From the NCBI GenBank assembly GCA_964573725.1, contig CAZNLJ010000014.1, positions 1-64,000 of the forward strand: DNA of 64,000 nt, in the 5' to 3' direction. Of the stretch, positions 37,501 through 45,092 are shown in pieces; the first letter of the stretch is position 1, and the number at the start of each line of letters is the position of its first letter. Under the pieces are notes generated by a model. It worked only from the letters and a program-made list of their open reading frames with translations. It was not told where the DNA came from and ran no database searches. The DNA comes from UBA6168 sp964573725 (lineage in GTDB: Bacteria; Bacteroidota; Bacteroidia; Chitinophagales; Saprospiraceae). The translations under genes were made by a program, and so were the position numbers.

Positions 37501-37830
37501 TGCGCATCCGGTGCCGCCTTGCCCGGGGCCTCCCCGAATCCGACCGGCCCCGCCGTCGCTTCGGATACCCCGACGGCTGATTTCACCTTGTTTCCGAATC
37601 CGGCCGGCTCCGAGGTCCAGGTGCGCTTCTCGTCCATTCCGATGGATGCCACCGTTTACCTCCGCAATGCACAAGGTGTCCTGTTGGGCCGCTTTGTCAG
37701 CCAAGCCCAGCCTATCCTGCACATCGACCTGGCATCCATGCTGCCCGCCGGCAACGGCCTGCTGCTCCTGACGGTGGATGTCCCCGGACAAATTCCCGTG
37801 ACAAAGCGCCTGCTCTATGTCAGGCCTTGA
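34549..37830 (+). CDS. Secreted reprolysin-like metalloprotease with calcium-binding repeats and T9SS domain
   Basis: A 1093-residue exported zinc protease of the M12 type. A signal peptide (TLAGLLVILLYFFNEGLFA) and a propeptide-like region (about 25-200) precede the catalytic domain, whose HEIGHNLGSNH motif gives zinc ligands His352, His356 and His362 and base Glu353; a downstream MSYCHLLSG supplies the Met-turn. Then follow a CARDB-like beta domain (about 450-555), a MopE-like metal-binding region with DADGDGYGSAP and CNGIDDNCNGSADEG (about 562-625), and thrombospondin type 3 repeats rich in DxDGDGVxD, interleaved with two similar 95-residue modules (FPLDPLTHSGNGFT and FSPNPLTHSGAGSS). The end (FTLFPNPAGSEVQVRF) is a T9SS type A sorting domain. 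It probably degrades extracellular protein. Confidence 0.92.
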   Translation: MKNKSTLAGLLVILLYFFNEGLFAQSDLRPVAARVQSQLAEHLASAPMQLLNRAGSQDLQAVDIDGEVVQATLLDLNEGAIAALFEQQADLLRLNLPVGNGQTWELLLYRAPVVTKEFRVRGSATGTEIPHDTGLFYWGILNGDLQSLAAISVTRNEVMGFVSRGADNYVIGKLAGNPDGTHVCYKEADLKMMPDFACGTDDDLHDMGKEPTGTTQKNENNCVRMYIEIDNDLVVAKGGVTQATDYVLGAFSQVSVLYANESINLSVNEIFAWNTTDPYTGTSTSNYLTQFRTNLGGNFNGDLAHLVGTQGSGGIAYLDVLCNKSYGVGYSDINLSYSIVPTYSWTVEVLTHEIGHNLGSNHTHACVWNGNNTPIDCCGYNAGYGESSCGSGYSCTIPNPSNGGTIMSYCHLLSGVGINFNNGFGTQPGNRIRSEVYNAPCLSPCSTAPVEDAGITAVQAPTGSTCNATATPSVELFNFGNTTLASVTIQYRLDGGAYSDVAWSGSLAPGSGTTVSLPSISFSTGPHTFEARTQAPNGQPDANPANDATSGSFTRLAESLWYADADGDGYGSAPTLLACQPPGGYSAVGGDCNDNDPNINPGATESCNGIDDNCNGSADEGLDQDGDGVSDCTDNCPDTFNPDQADSNGDGVGDACACAPASTSFPLDPLTHSGNGFTQVSRTFAAGDKDPAFTISNLGAKLNGNPNRRYIDKVTVLYSDGNGNSTTYGVFLGSQVSTVQVAIQGVVQSVTVRLEDGYDGSYNGLSVNLGTIAYCLGCTDSDSDGICDEADVCPGFDDNLLGLPCDDGDLCTTGDVWVDCDICLGTLTDSDGDGVCDASDNCPAIPNADQTDTDQDGLGDACDPYNCAQELNSPFSPNPLTHSGAGSSSASVSFPAGNQDAFFTISGLNKQGGKPNRRYTEVVTVTYVDGNGATVTYGVFSANDYTTVQVQLTGPVQAVTVSLTDGDGNPTSLTMLVDLSDVLSCASGAALPGASPNPTGPAVASDTPTADFTLFPNPAGSEVQVRFSSIPMDATVYLRNAQGVLLGRFVSQAQPILHIDLASMLPAGNGLLLLTVDVPGQIPVTKRLLYVRP

Positions 37831-37890
37831 GAACTATCCATACAAATAACGCATGGCCGACCCTTTCCTTTCGATGGGTCGTACCATCTA

Positions 37891-37926
37891 AGAAACCCTT
37901 TCCGGCCTGTCCGGAAAGGGTTTTCT
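37891..37926 (+). terminator. Intrinsic terminator after the metalloprotease gene
   Basis: AAACCCTTTCCGG (37893-37905) and CCGGAAAGGGTTT (37911-37923) form a perfect 13-bp stem with a five-base loop, followed by TCT and TT. It begins 61 bases after the metalloprotease stop. Confidence 0.85.
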
Positions 37927-38048
37927 CTTGACAGCGGGGGCCCCGTGCTCGATACCATGTTAACATTTCGCTAATTTCACCGCCTTCCCTGCCCGAAACT
38001 CCCTCCCGATCGCGCCGACCTCCCTATATTGTGGCAAATAATTCGACG

Positions 38049-39950
38049 ATGTACCATAAATTCCTCCTTCCTGCCGGCTTGCTGCTCCTGCCCCTTGTAC
38101 TCCGTGCTCAGCAAGCGGCTCCGGATTCCTTCCTGGTGAAACCCTATCTCCAGCATGCTACCAAGCACGAGATCCATATCCTCTGGGAAACCACCGCACC
38201 GGCCACCACCACCCTGGAATACGGGGAAGCCCTCCTGAAGGCCAAGTCGCCCAACCTGTCCCGGACCAAATCCCTCGCCGGTACGCGCCTGCTCCATGAG
38301 GTCAAACTCGACAGCCTGCTACCCGCCACCAAATATCTCTACCGCATCCGGAGCACCACAGACAAAGGCCAGGAGATCGTCAGCGAAACCTATACCTTCA
38401 AGACGGCCGTCAACGACCAGGATGCCTACACCTTCGCCTTCATCGGCGACACCCAGCGCAACAACCGCACCCCCTGGGCCTGGGGAAAGATCGCCGATAA
38501 GATCTGGGGCGAACGCCCCAATTTCATCGTCAACGCCGGCGACCTGGTCGATATGGGTACCCGGAAGACCGACTGGACGGAACATTTCTTCCCCGCCGGC
38601 CATGTGGCCATGAGCCGTTTCCCCATGTACACGGTGCTGGGCAACCACGAACAGGATGCCGACCATTATTACCGATACATGGTCAATCCCGAACCGGAAT
38701 ACCGGTATACCTTCCGCTATGGAAATGCCCAATTTTTCATGGTCGATACCAACCGGGATGTCTTCGAAGGCTCCGAACAGTACGACTGGCTCGAATGGGA
38801 ACTCGCACAATCCGACGCCACCTGGAAATTCGTCGTCCACCACCACCCACCCTACTCTTCCGACGACAACGACCATGGCGACACGTATATCGGTGCCTCC
38901 ACCTACCAAACCCAGGCCCGAAACCTGGTACCGCTTTACGAAGCGTACGGCGTGGATTTCTGTCTGTTCGGGCACACCCATCTTTACGAACGCACCTGGC
39001 CGCTCTTCCAACAAACCATCAATCAGCAAAAGGGGGTCATCTACATCAATTCGGGGGGAGCCGGCGGCGGGCTGGAGGACTTCGACCCTGCCCGGTCCTG
39101 GTTCACCCAGCTCTTGAAGAACGACCACCACTATTGTATGTTCAGCATCTTCGACCGGACCTTGGTTTTCCGGGCAGTCGACCATGAGGGCCGGTTGTTC
39201 GACACTTTCCAGCTCCAGAAAGCGGCGGACGGTGCGGCCGCCCGCAGCACCATGGTACAACCACCCGCCCCGCATTTCGGTGTCGACCGGCTGATTTTCC
39301 AGGACCAGGCCCACGTATCGCTGTCCGCCTTACTGCCGACATACGAAATCCGGTATACCCTGGACGGCAGCGAACCCAACCGCCAATCGCCACGGTACAC
39401 CGGTCCGCTCACCATCGACGGGACCTGCCGGCTCCGGGCCCGTTCCTATGTCGATGGAAAGGCCAGCCGGGTGGTCGAACGTTCCTTCCGCAAGATGGCG
39501 CCGCTGCCTGCCACCCGGGCAGGTGCGACCGCCCCCGGTCTGACCTACCGATACTACGAAGGGGAATGGGAAGCCCTCCCCGACTTTAAAGGACTTACTC
39601 CCGTCCGTTCCGGTGTCACGCCCGACGTTTCCCTCGCGGCATGCGGCCACCGACCCGACCACTTCGCATTGGTCCTGGAAGGATTCGTCGAAGTGCCGAA
39701 AACCGATTCCTACCGGTTCTTCACCCGCTCCGACGACGGCTCCAAACTATACGTCGACGGGGAACTGGTCGTCGACAACGATGGTGACCACGCGGCTTTT
39801 GTCGAGTTCGGAACCACCGTGCTGGAAAAAGGGAAACACCATATCCGAATCGAATACTTCGATGGTGCCGGCTTCCAGCTCCTGGAAGCCGGCACCGTGG
39901 ATGCGGAGGGATTCCGGGAAACGTTCCGACCGGCTGTGCTTAGCCATTGA
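38049..39950 (+). CDS. Secreted purple-acid-phosphatase-like enzyme with chitobiase-type and PA14 domains
   Basis: A 633-residue exported enzyme. The ATG at 38049 (not the upstream GTG at 38031) gives the signal peptide KFLLPAGLLLLPLVLRAQ. Domains in order: a purple-acid-phosphatase N-terminal fibronectin-like domain (about 25-120), a metallophosphoesterase domain with FIGDTQRN, NAGDLVDMG, LGNHEQDAD, VHHHPPY and FGHTHLYERTWP (about 130-390), a chitobiase C-terminal-like module (IRYTLDGSEPNRQSPRY, about 415-480), and a PA14-like domain (LTYRYYEGEWEALPDF to FQLLEAGTV, about 500-622). The last two are likely to bind carbohydrate, tethering the enzyme to glycan. No T9SS domain is seen. Confidence 0.9.
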   Translation: MYHKFLLPAGLLLLPLVLRAQQAAPDSFLVKPYLQHATKHEIHILWETTAPATTTLEYGEALLKAKSPNLSRTKSLAGTRLLHEVKLDSLLPATKYLYRIRSTTDKGQEIVSETYTFKTAVNDQDAYTFAFIGDTQRNNRTPWAWGKIADKIWGERPNFIVNAGDLVDMGTRKTDWTEHFFPAGHVAMSRFPMYTVLGNHEQDADHYYRYMVNPEPEYRYTFRYGNAQFFMVDTNRDVFEGSEQYDWLEWELAQSDATWKFVVHHHPPYSSDDNDHGDTYIGASTYQTQARNLVPLYEAYGVDFCLFGHTHLYERTWPLFQQTINQQKGVIYINSGGAGGGLEDFDPARSWFTQLLKNDHHYCMFSIFDRTLVFRAVDHEGRLFDTFQLQKAADGAAARSTMVQPPAPHFGVDRLIFQDQAHVSLSALLPTYEIRYTLDGSEPNRQSPRYTGPLTIDGTCRLRARSYVDGKASRVVERSFRKMAPLPATRAGATAPGLTYRYYEGEWEALPDFKGLTPVRSGVTPDVSLAACGHRPDHFALVLEGFVEVPKTDSYRFFTRSDDGSKLYVDGELVVDNDGDHAAFVEFGTTVLEKGKHHIRIEYFDGAGFQLLEAGTVDAEGFRETFRPAVLSH

Positions 39951-40160
39951 CCGCCCAGCAAACACGGTCCCGGCTTCCTCCCCGGCGCATCCCGTATCCC
40001 CGCCCCTGGTGCGGAACCTGCCCGGCAATCCTTATGGAAGCGGTAAAAACCGCCCGGAACCAATATGCCGGGTCCGTTATCGGATTACGAACGGGCAGGT
40101 CGTTCCTCCTGGAGGTATGCTAAAAAATACCACAGCGGTGCCGCGCCCCAGTAAGTTCCT

Positions 40161-42953
40161 TCAGTAGGCCATCAGGTACTCCGTCAGATTGACCGAAGCA
40201 TCCAATCCCAGTTTCGTACGAAGCCGGTACCGTTTGTTCTCCACACCGCGCAGGGAGATATTCAGGAGCGGGGCGATTTCTTTGGAAGAAAGATTCATCT
40301 TCAGGTAAGCCGCCAGGCGCAGGTCGCCGGGTGTCATATCCGGGAAAGCCGACTTGAGCCGGGTGAAGAAAGCATGGTGGAGTTGGTTGAAATTCGATTC
40401 GAACAGTTCCCAGTCCTCTTCGCTGCCGAGATGTTCATCGATGAGCCGGGACAATTGGCGCAGCAGGGGAGAATTCCTTTCCTCCGGCCTTGCCTGTGCC
40501 AGCCGGTCGCGGAGCCCCTGCAACATTTCGTTCTTTCGGATGAGGCTGAAGGTGACATCGGCCAGTTTGCGGTTCTTGTTGAGGATTTCCGTCTGCAACA
40601 GTTCGTTGCGGGCGGCGATGCGCTGTTGCTCAAGTTCCCGGGCCTTTTCCAGGTCGAGCGTCCGTTTCTGGGTATCCAGCCGACGGTGATGCCAACGCAC
40701 CAACAGGAAAGCACCTGCCAGAAACAAGGCGGTGGCGGCGAAACGGAACCAGGCGGTCTGGTACCAGCGGGGCAGGATGCGGAACGGAAGGGAGGCGATG
40801 GTCGGTGAGAGTTCGCTTTGTACCTCAAAGACGTAGTCGCCGGGAGGCAGGTTGGTATACTCGCGGGAGTGGACCGGCTGAAAATCGGACCATTCCTCGT
40901 CGAATCCCCGCATCCGGTGCCGCATGGCGGGTTGGAAGAGGAAATAGGGCATGGTGAAGTACCATTTCAACCGATTGTCTTCGGGCGGGAAGGACAAAGG
41001 CCGGCGGACGGCGGAAAGGTCATTCAGGCAATCGGAGCCCTTGCCCGTCCGGATGGCGGTGATGGCAGGCGGCGGCAGCGGGCGATCGGACCGGTCGGAG
41101 AGGCCGGCGGCACCGGGATCCGGCAGCAGGGTATACCCATCCTCCTGGCAGCAGAGGTATTGCCCGTCCGGCAGGCAGACCATCCGTTCATGGCCGGGTA
41201 CCAGCTGCACGGGCCATTGTCGGCCGGGCGCGCCCCCCATGCGGATCCGATTGGTCGAAGCGAAGAACCAGGCCCCGCGTTGCCCTTCCAGGATTCGGCT
41301 CTCCACGTCGGGAATGGGGGCTCCGTCGATCGAATCCAAGGGATTGAAGCGGTTCAGCGACTCGTCCCAACGCAGGTAGCGGGTGCCGGACCGCACCAGC
41401 AATGCGCCTTGGATGCGGACGAGGTCGAGTTGATGGTCGTTGGCCAAACCATGTGCCGGACCGATGGCGGTCATTTCGGTGACCTTCTGCAGCTGCGCAT
41501 CCAGGGTCAGCCGGTAAAGCCCTTTGCGGGGGTGGAGCACCCAGAGCCGGCGGGACCGGTCGAACACCAGCTTGCTGGCGGATTGGAAAAAGCCACGGAC
41601 CGGGTGTGCATGGCGCCAGCCCCCCTGGCTGTCCCTGCGCAGGCAGATGATGCCGGTGTAGGTGCCTTGCAAGAGGTGGTCCGTCCGGTCCGGTACCGCC
41701 ACGGTGGTATAGGTACCTGTATTGCCATAGATGAAGCGGGGCAGGTCGGACGAAAGCAGCAAGGTGCCGCTGTTGTGGCCGGCGACCAGGACGTCATGGA
41801 AAACCTGCAGGTCCCAAACCTGTCCCTGGCTGCCCGGCAGCAAACGGAAGCGGTCGGATTCCGAGGCGGGATATGGCCGGAAAAAGATACCGTGGTTGGT
41901 CCCCAGATAGAGGTTGTTTCGGAATACGGCAGCCGTGTAGACCGTCCCGAGTCCGCCGGAGGGATCCAGAAAAAAGCGCATGTCGGAGGGCAGCGCCACC
42001 AGGTCGATACCGCGGTCCAGTCCGACCCACAGGTTGGACAGGCGGTCTTCGAACAAGGAAAGGACCGTGTTGTTCTGCAGGCCGGCCGCCTGGTTGATGT
42101 GCTCGATGATCCGGCCGTCGGGGCTCACGATGAACAGGCCGTCCAGGATGGTTCCGAAGGCGTAATCACCGGAGCGAAGCAGGATGGCCTTGTTGACCTG
42201 CAGCGGGGTCATTTGCCGTTCCGCCGGACAGTCCCAACGGTCGAACCCTTGGTCAGCGGCCTTGAAGATCCCGTTGCGCTCGGTGCAAACCAGCATGCCG
42301 CTGGCCCCCAGGGGAAGGATGGCCGACACCGTCGCCTCCCGGAAGATCTCCGATCCGGGAAGTTTGCGGAAGCGGAAATCCGGCAACAATTCATAGAGCC
42401 CTTCCCCGATGACCGGCAGGATGACCCGGTTGTTCACCTGCCGGGCGAACATGATGTTGCCGGGCGGTGCGACAGCCGACAAGGTGTCGCCCTGGTAGAT
42501 GAACAAGGTGGAGAAAGACTGGAAAAGTACCCGCTCCTTCCCCATGGGCAGGATGTGCCAGATTTCCTCTTCCCGAAGCCGCTGCCCGACAACCGGATCC
42601 GGCGTCCGGATCTCCTGGAAATGCAGGCAACCGTCCGTTCCTGCCCACCAATACCCCAAACTGCCGTAGCCGCCCGTGTAGATACGGCCTTCGCCATCCT
42701 CCGCCACGACACGGACAATCTGTCGGGATGGAAGCGTATGCAGCTGCCATTGGGTACCGTCGAATTGAAGCAGCCCGCCGGAATTGCCGAAGAAAAGCTG
42801 GTGGTCCGTCCGCTGGGCGATGCTCCAGTTCTGGGCCTGGGCGCCGTATGCCTCCGGCCTGAAATGCAAGACCCTGGGTACCTCCCGGCAGAAGCCGGAC
42901 GTACCCAGGCAACCTAGGAACCAGATGCATAGGGTTATCCCGTGCTGTTTCAT
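40161..42953 (-). CDS. One-component sensor-regulator: ligand-binding propeller, Y_Y_Y domain, LuxR-like HTH
   Basis: A 930-residue membrane protein. The ATG at 42953 starts a signal-like helix (ITLCIWFLGCLGTSGF). A large periplasmic region of two-component-type propeller repeats (about 25-640; QLFFGNSGGLLQFDG, RIYTGGYGSLGYWW) is followed by the Y_Y_Y beta-sandwich (about 660-735, YTNLPPGDYVFEVQS), one transmembrane helix (FAATALFLAGAFLLV), a coiled coil, and a C-terminal LuxR-like helix-turn-helix (MTPGDLRLAAYLKMNLSSKEIA, then LNISLRGVENKRYRL). Unlike hybrid two-component systems it has no kinase domain. Such proteins sense periplasmic ligands and bind DNA directly. It faces away from the act operon across a 648-base region. 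Confidence 0.9.
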   Translation of the reverse strand: MKQHGITLCIWFLGCLGTSGFCREVPRVLHFRPEAYGAQAQNWSIAQRTDHQLFFGNSGGLLQFDGTQWQLHTLPSRQIVRVVAEDGEGRIYTGGYGSLGYWWAGTDGCLHFQEIRTPDPVVGQRLREEEIWHILPMGKERVLFQSFSTLFIYQGDTLSAVAPPGNIMFARQVNNRVILPVIGEGLYELLPDFRFRKLPGSEIFREATVSAILPLGASGMLVCTERNGIFKAADQGFDRWDCPAERQMTPLQVNKAILLRSGDYAFGTILDGLFIVSPDGRIIEHINQAAGLQNNTVLSLFEDRLSNLWVGLDRGIDLVALPSDMRFFLDPSGGLGTVYTAAVFRNNLYLGTNHGIFFRPYPASESDRFRLLPGSQGQVWDLQVFHDVLVAGHNSGTLLLSSDLPRFIYGNTGTYTTVAVPDRTDHLLQGTYTGIICLRRDSQGGWRHAHPVRGFFQSASKLVFDRSRRLWVLHPRKGLYRLTLDAQLQKVTEMTAIGPAHGLANDHQLDLVRIQGALLVRSGTRYLRWDESLNRFNPLDSIDGAPIPDVESRILEGQRGAWFFASTNRIRMGGAPGRQWPVQLVPGHERMVCLPDGQYLCCQEDGYTLLPDPGAAGLSDRSDRPLPPPAITAIRTGKGSDCLNDLSAVRRPLSFPPEDNRLKWYFTMPYFLFQPAMRHRMRGFDEEWSDFQPVHSREYTNLPPGDYVFEVQSELSPTIASLPFRILPRWYQTAWFRFAATALFLAGAFLLVRWHHRRLDTQKRTLDLEKARELEQQRIAARNELLQTEILNKNRKLADVTFSLIRKNEMLQGLRDRLAQARPEERNSPLLRQLSRLIDEHLGSEEDWELFESNFNQLHHAFFTRLKSAFPDMTPGDLRLAAYLKMNLSSKEIAPLLNISLRGVENKRYRLRTKLGLDASVNLTEYLMAY

Positions 42954-43601
42954 AACCTCCAATCTACCGGGTCTCCCGTCGGCATGGAACCGATACCGGC
43001 CGGACGACAGCGTAAGTCCGGGCGCAGCCGAATCCTTTCCGCCGCCGGCAATCTAAACATTATTTGCCACAAACCATGGCTGAGCACCGCGCGTGACAAT
43101 CCCGCTCTTGTATCCGGGAACAGCGCCCCTTGCGCCATGGAATTCTCGAAACCACAGACTGCCAAAAATCACCGCTGTGGTCAGCAATAACAGGCAAATA
43201 AATAATCGGACATAAATTTCATATAAAACCATTTTTTGTTTCGACCAAAAGCCGCTTATCGGTACAATATATCGACTGGTAAGCGACATACCAAAACCCG
43301 CTCCTCGCTTGGCTTTCCCCACCTACCGCCTGCCCGACCACAAACGGGATTTTTTCCTTTATTTGCAGTGGGTAAAAGGTTTATCGAACAAGCTGCGCCG
43401 GGGAATTCGCAGTGGTGCCGATGTATCCGCACCCATCGTCCCGCGTGTACAATCCTTCCGGTGCAGCAGAAATTTAGAAACCATCTAAATAGTTCTGCCT
43501 TGGGTAAAATGTTGGTAAAAAAAAAGTGCCGATTATATCTTTGCCCCGATTTTGGAAAGTGAAGTTTCGTTTCAAAATACTACGACCTTAACACGTACCA
43601 T
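42954..43601. other. Divergent intergenic region upstream of the act operon
   Basis: The 648 bases separate the minus-strand sensor-regulator from actA. The middle is AT-rich. The best element is a promoter ahead of actA (43512-43543). A small minus-strand frame (43053-43232) could encode a one-helix peptide, but nothing supports it. Confidence 0.5.
43512..43543 (+). promoter_or_regulatory. Bacteroidota-type promoter of the act-cox gene cluster
   Basis: TTG (43512-43514) and TATCTTTG (43536-43543) match the -33 TTG and -7 TAnnTTTG elements of the Bacteroidota primary sigma factor, 21 bases apart and within the usual 17-23. The -7 box ends 58 bases ahead of the actA ATG. This is the best complete promoter ahead of the respiratory cluster. 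Confidence 0.65.
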
Positions 43602-45029
43602 ATGAATCTCCACTGTTTGAGAAGCATCATCCTGCTGTTGGCCTTTTCATGGATAGCCGTTTCCGCGCATGCCCAGGACCAGGCGGCCGCCGAGGCCGGA
43701 AAAGCCTTGTTCAAGAACAACTGCGCATCGTGTCACAACAAGGACATGAAGAGCAAGTTGACCGGTCCGGCGCTCGGCGGCACGGAGGAACGCTGGTCTG
43801 CTTATCCGACGGAAGACCTCTACGGTTGGATCCGGAATTCCCAGGGGCTGATCGCCGCAGGCCATCCCCGGGCGAAGGAACTTTGGTCGGAATGGCAACC
43901 GACCGTGATGACCAGCTTTCCCAACCTGACGGACGAAGACATCGCCAATATCCTTTTTTACATCAAGTGCACCTACGAGGGCAACTGCCCGGGTGCCGTC
44001 GCCGTGGCCAGCCAGCCCGCGGCCGGTGCCGCCACCACCCGCGAATCCGGTGACAACAACCTGGTCTATATCCTGCTTTTCGGTGTACTGGCCCTGCTCG
44101 CGATCATTCTTGCCCGCATCGTCTCCAACCTGCAATATATGGCGACGCTCCGCGAACACGGGGAGGCGCCTCCCAGGAAGACCCTGGTGGAAATCCTCAC
44201 CGGCAAGGGCATGGTCAGCTTCGCCATCTTCGCCGTCATTCTTTTCGGTGGATTCGTGACGGTCAACAATGCGGTCAACCTCGGTCGCCAACAAGGTTAC
44301 GAGCCGGACCAACCCATCAAGTTCTCCCACGCCACCCACGCCGGCCTCCACAAGATCGATTGCAATTACTGCCATGACGGTGCCCGTCGGAGCAAGCACT
44401 CCGTCATCCCCGCCGCCAATACCTGTATGAACTGCCACAAGGCCATCAAGGTAGGTTCCACCTACGGCACGGCAGAACTCACCAAGATCTATGCGTCCGT
44501 GGGCTTCGATCCCAATACGGACAAGTACATCGACAACTACGACCAACTGACGGAAGCCGAAATCAAGGCCGTCTATACCAAATGGATCGCCGACACCTAC
44601 GTGTCCGACAAGGGCACCTTGGACGATGAGGGGGAAGAACTCATCGAATCCCAATGGAACGGCATCGTCGATGCCCTGACGGATCCCAACTCCGGTGACG
44701 ACAAGATCCAAGGCCCCATCGAATGGGTGCGTATACACAACATGCCGGACCACGTATACTTCAACCATGCCCAGCACGTCAGCGTAGGGAAAGTGGCTTG
44801 CCAAACCTGCCACGGCAAGGTGGAGGAAATGGAGGTGGCCCATCAATATGCCCCCCTCTCCATGGGATGGTGCATCAACTGTCATCGCCAAACCGAAGTC
44901 AAATTCTCCGACAACGGCTACTACGACAATTACTACGAGCTGTATCACGAGGAAATCAAGACCCGCAAGCGCGACAAGGTCACTGTGGAGGACATCGGCG
45001 GCACGGAATGCCAGAAATGCCATTATTGA
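43602..45029 (+). CDS. actA: Alternative complex III subunit ActA, multiheme cytochrome c
   Basis: A 475-residue multiheme protein of the quinol:cytochrome c oxidoreductase (ACIII). A signal peptide (SIILLLAFSWIAVSAHA) is followed by a monoheme cytochrome c domain with CASCH (Cys41, Cys44, His45), then two membrane helices (LVYILLFGVLALLAIILA and GMVSFAIFAVILFGGFV), then a pentaheme domain with CNYCH (about 254), CMNCH, CQTCH, CINCH and CQKCH. Six heme sites in all; the family is usually described as pentaheme, so the N-terminal domain is an added module. It starts the operon and is 63 bases ahead of actB. It relays electrons from ActB toward the oxidase. Confidence 0.95.
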   Translation: MNLHCLRSIILLLAFSWIAVSAHAQDQAAAEAGKALFKNNCASCHNKDMKSKLTGPALGGTEERWSAYPTEDLYGWIRNSQGLIAAGHPRAKELWSEWQPTVMTSFPNLTDEDIANILFYIKCTYEGNCPGAVAVASQPAAGAATTRESGDNNLVYILLFGVLALLAIILARIVSNLQYMATLREHGEAPPRKTLVEILTGKGMVSFAIFAVILFGGFVTVNNAVNLGRQQGYEPDQPIKFSHATHAGLHKIDCNYCHDGARRSKHSVIPAANTCMNCHKAIKVGSTYGTAELTKIYASVGFDPNTDKYIDNYDQLTEAEIKAVYTKWIADTYVSDKGTLDDEGEELIESQWNGIVDALTDPNSGDDKIQGPIEWVRIHNMPDHVYFNHAQHVSVGKVACQTCHGKVEEMEVAHQYAPLSMGWCINCHRQTEVKFSDNGYYDNYYELYHEEIKTRKRDKVTVEDIGGTECQKCHY

Positions 45030-45092
45030 CCCTTCGGTCCCGGATACCCTCGAACCACCATTACTAAACATCCATCATTCTCCAACATACGC

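Noticed and set aside
38029..43072. The 14-mer TTGTGGCAAATAAT at 38029-38042 and, inverted, at 43059-43072
   Set aside because: Both copies lie ahead of genes, but in 64 kb several shared 14-mers are expected by chance, and spacing to the starts differs.
43053..43232. A small minus-strand frame with one hydrophobic helix (about 59 codons)
   Set aside because: The helix may simply reflect AT-rich, T-rich DNA of a promoter region; no start context or neighbour supports it.
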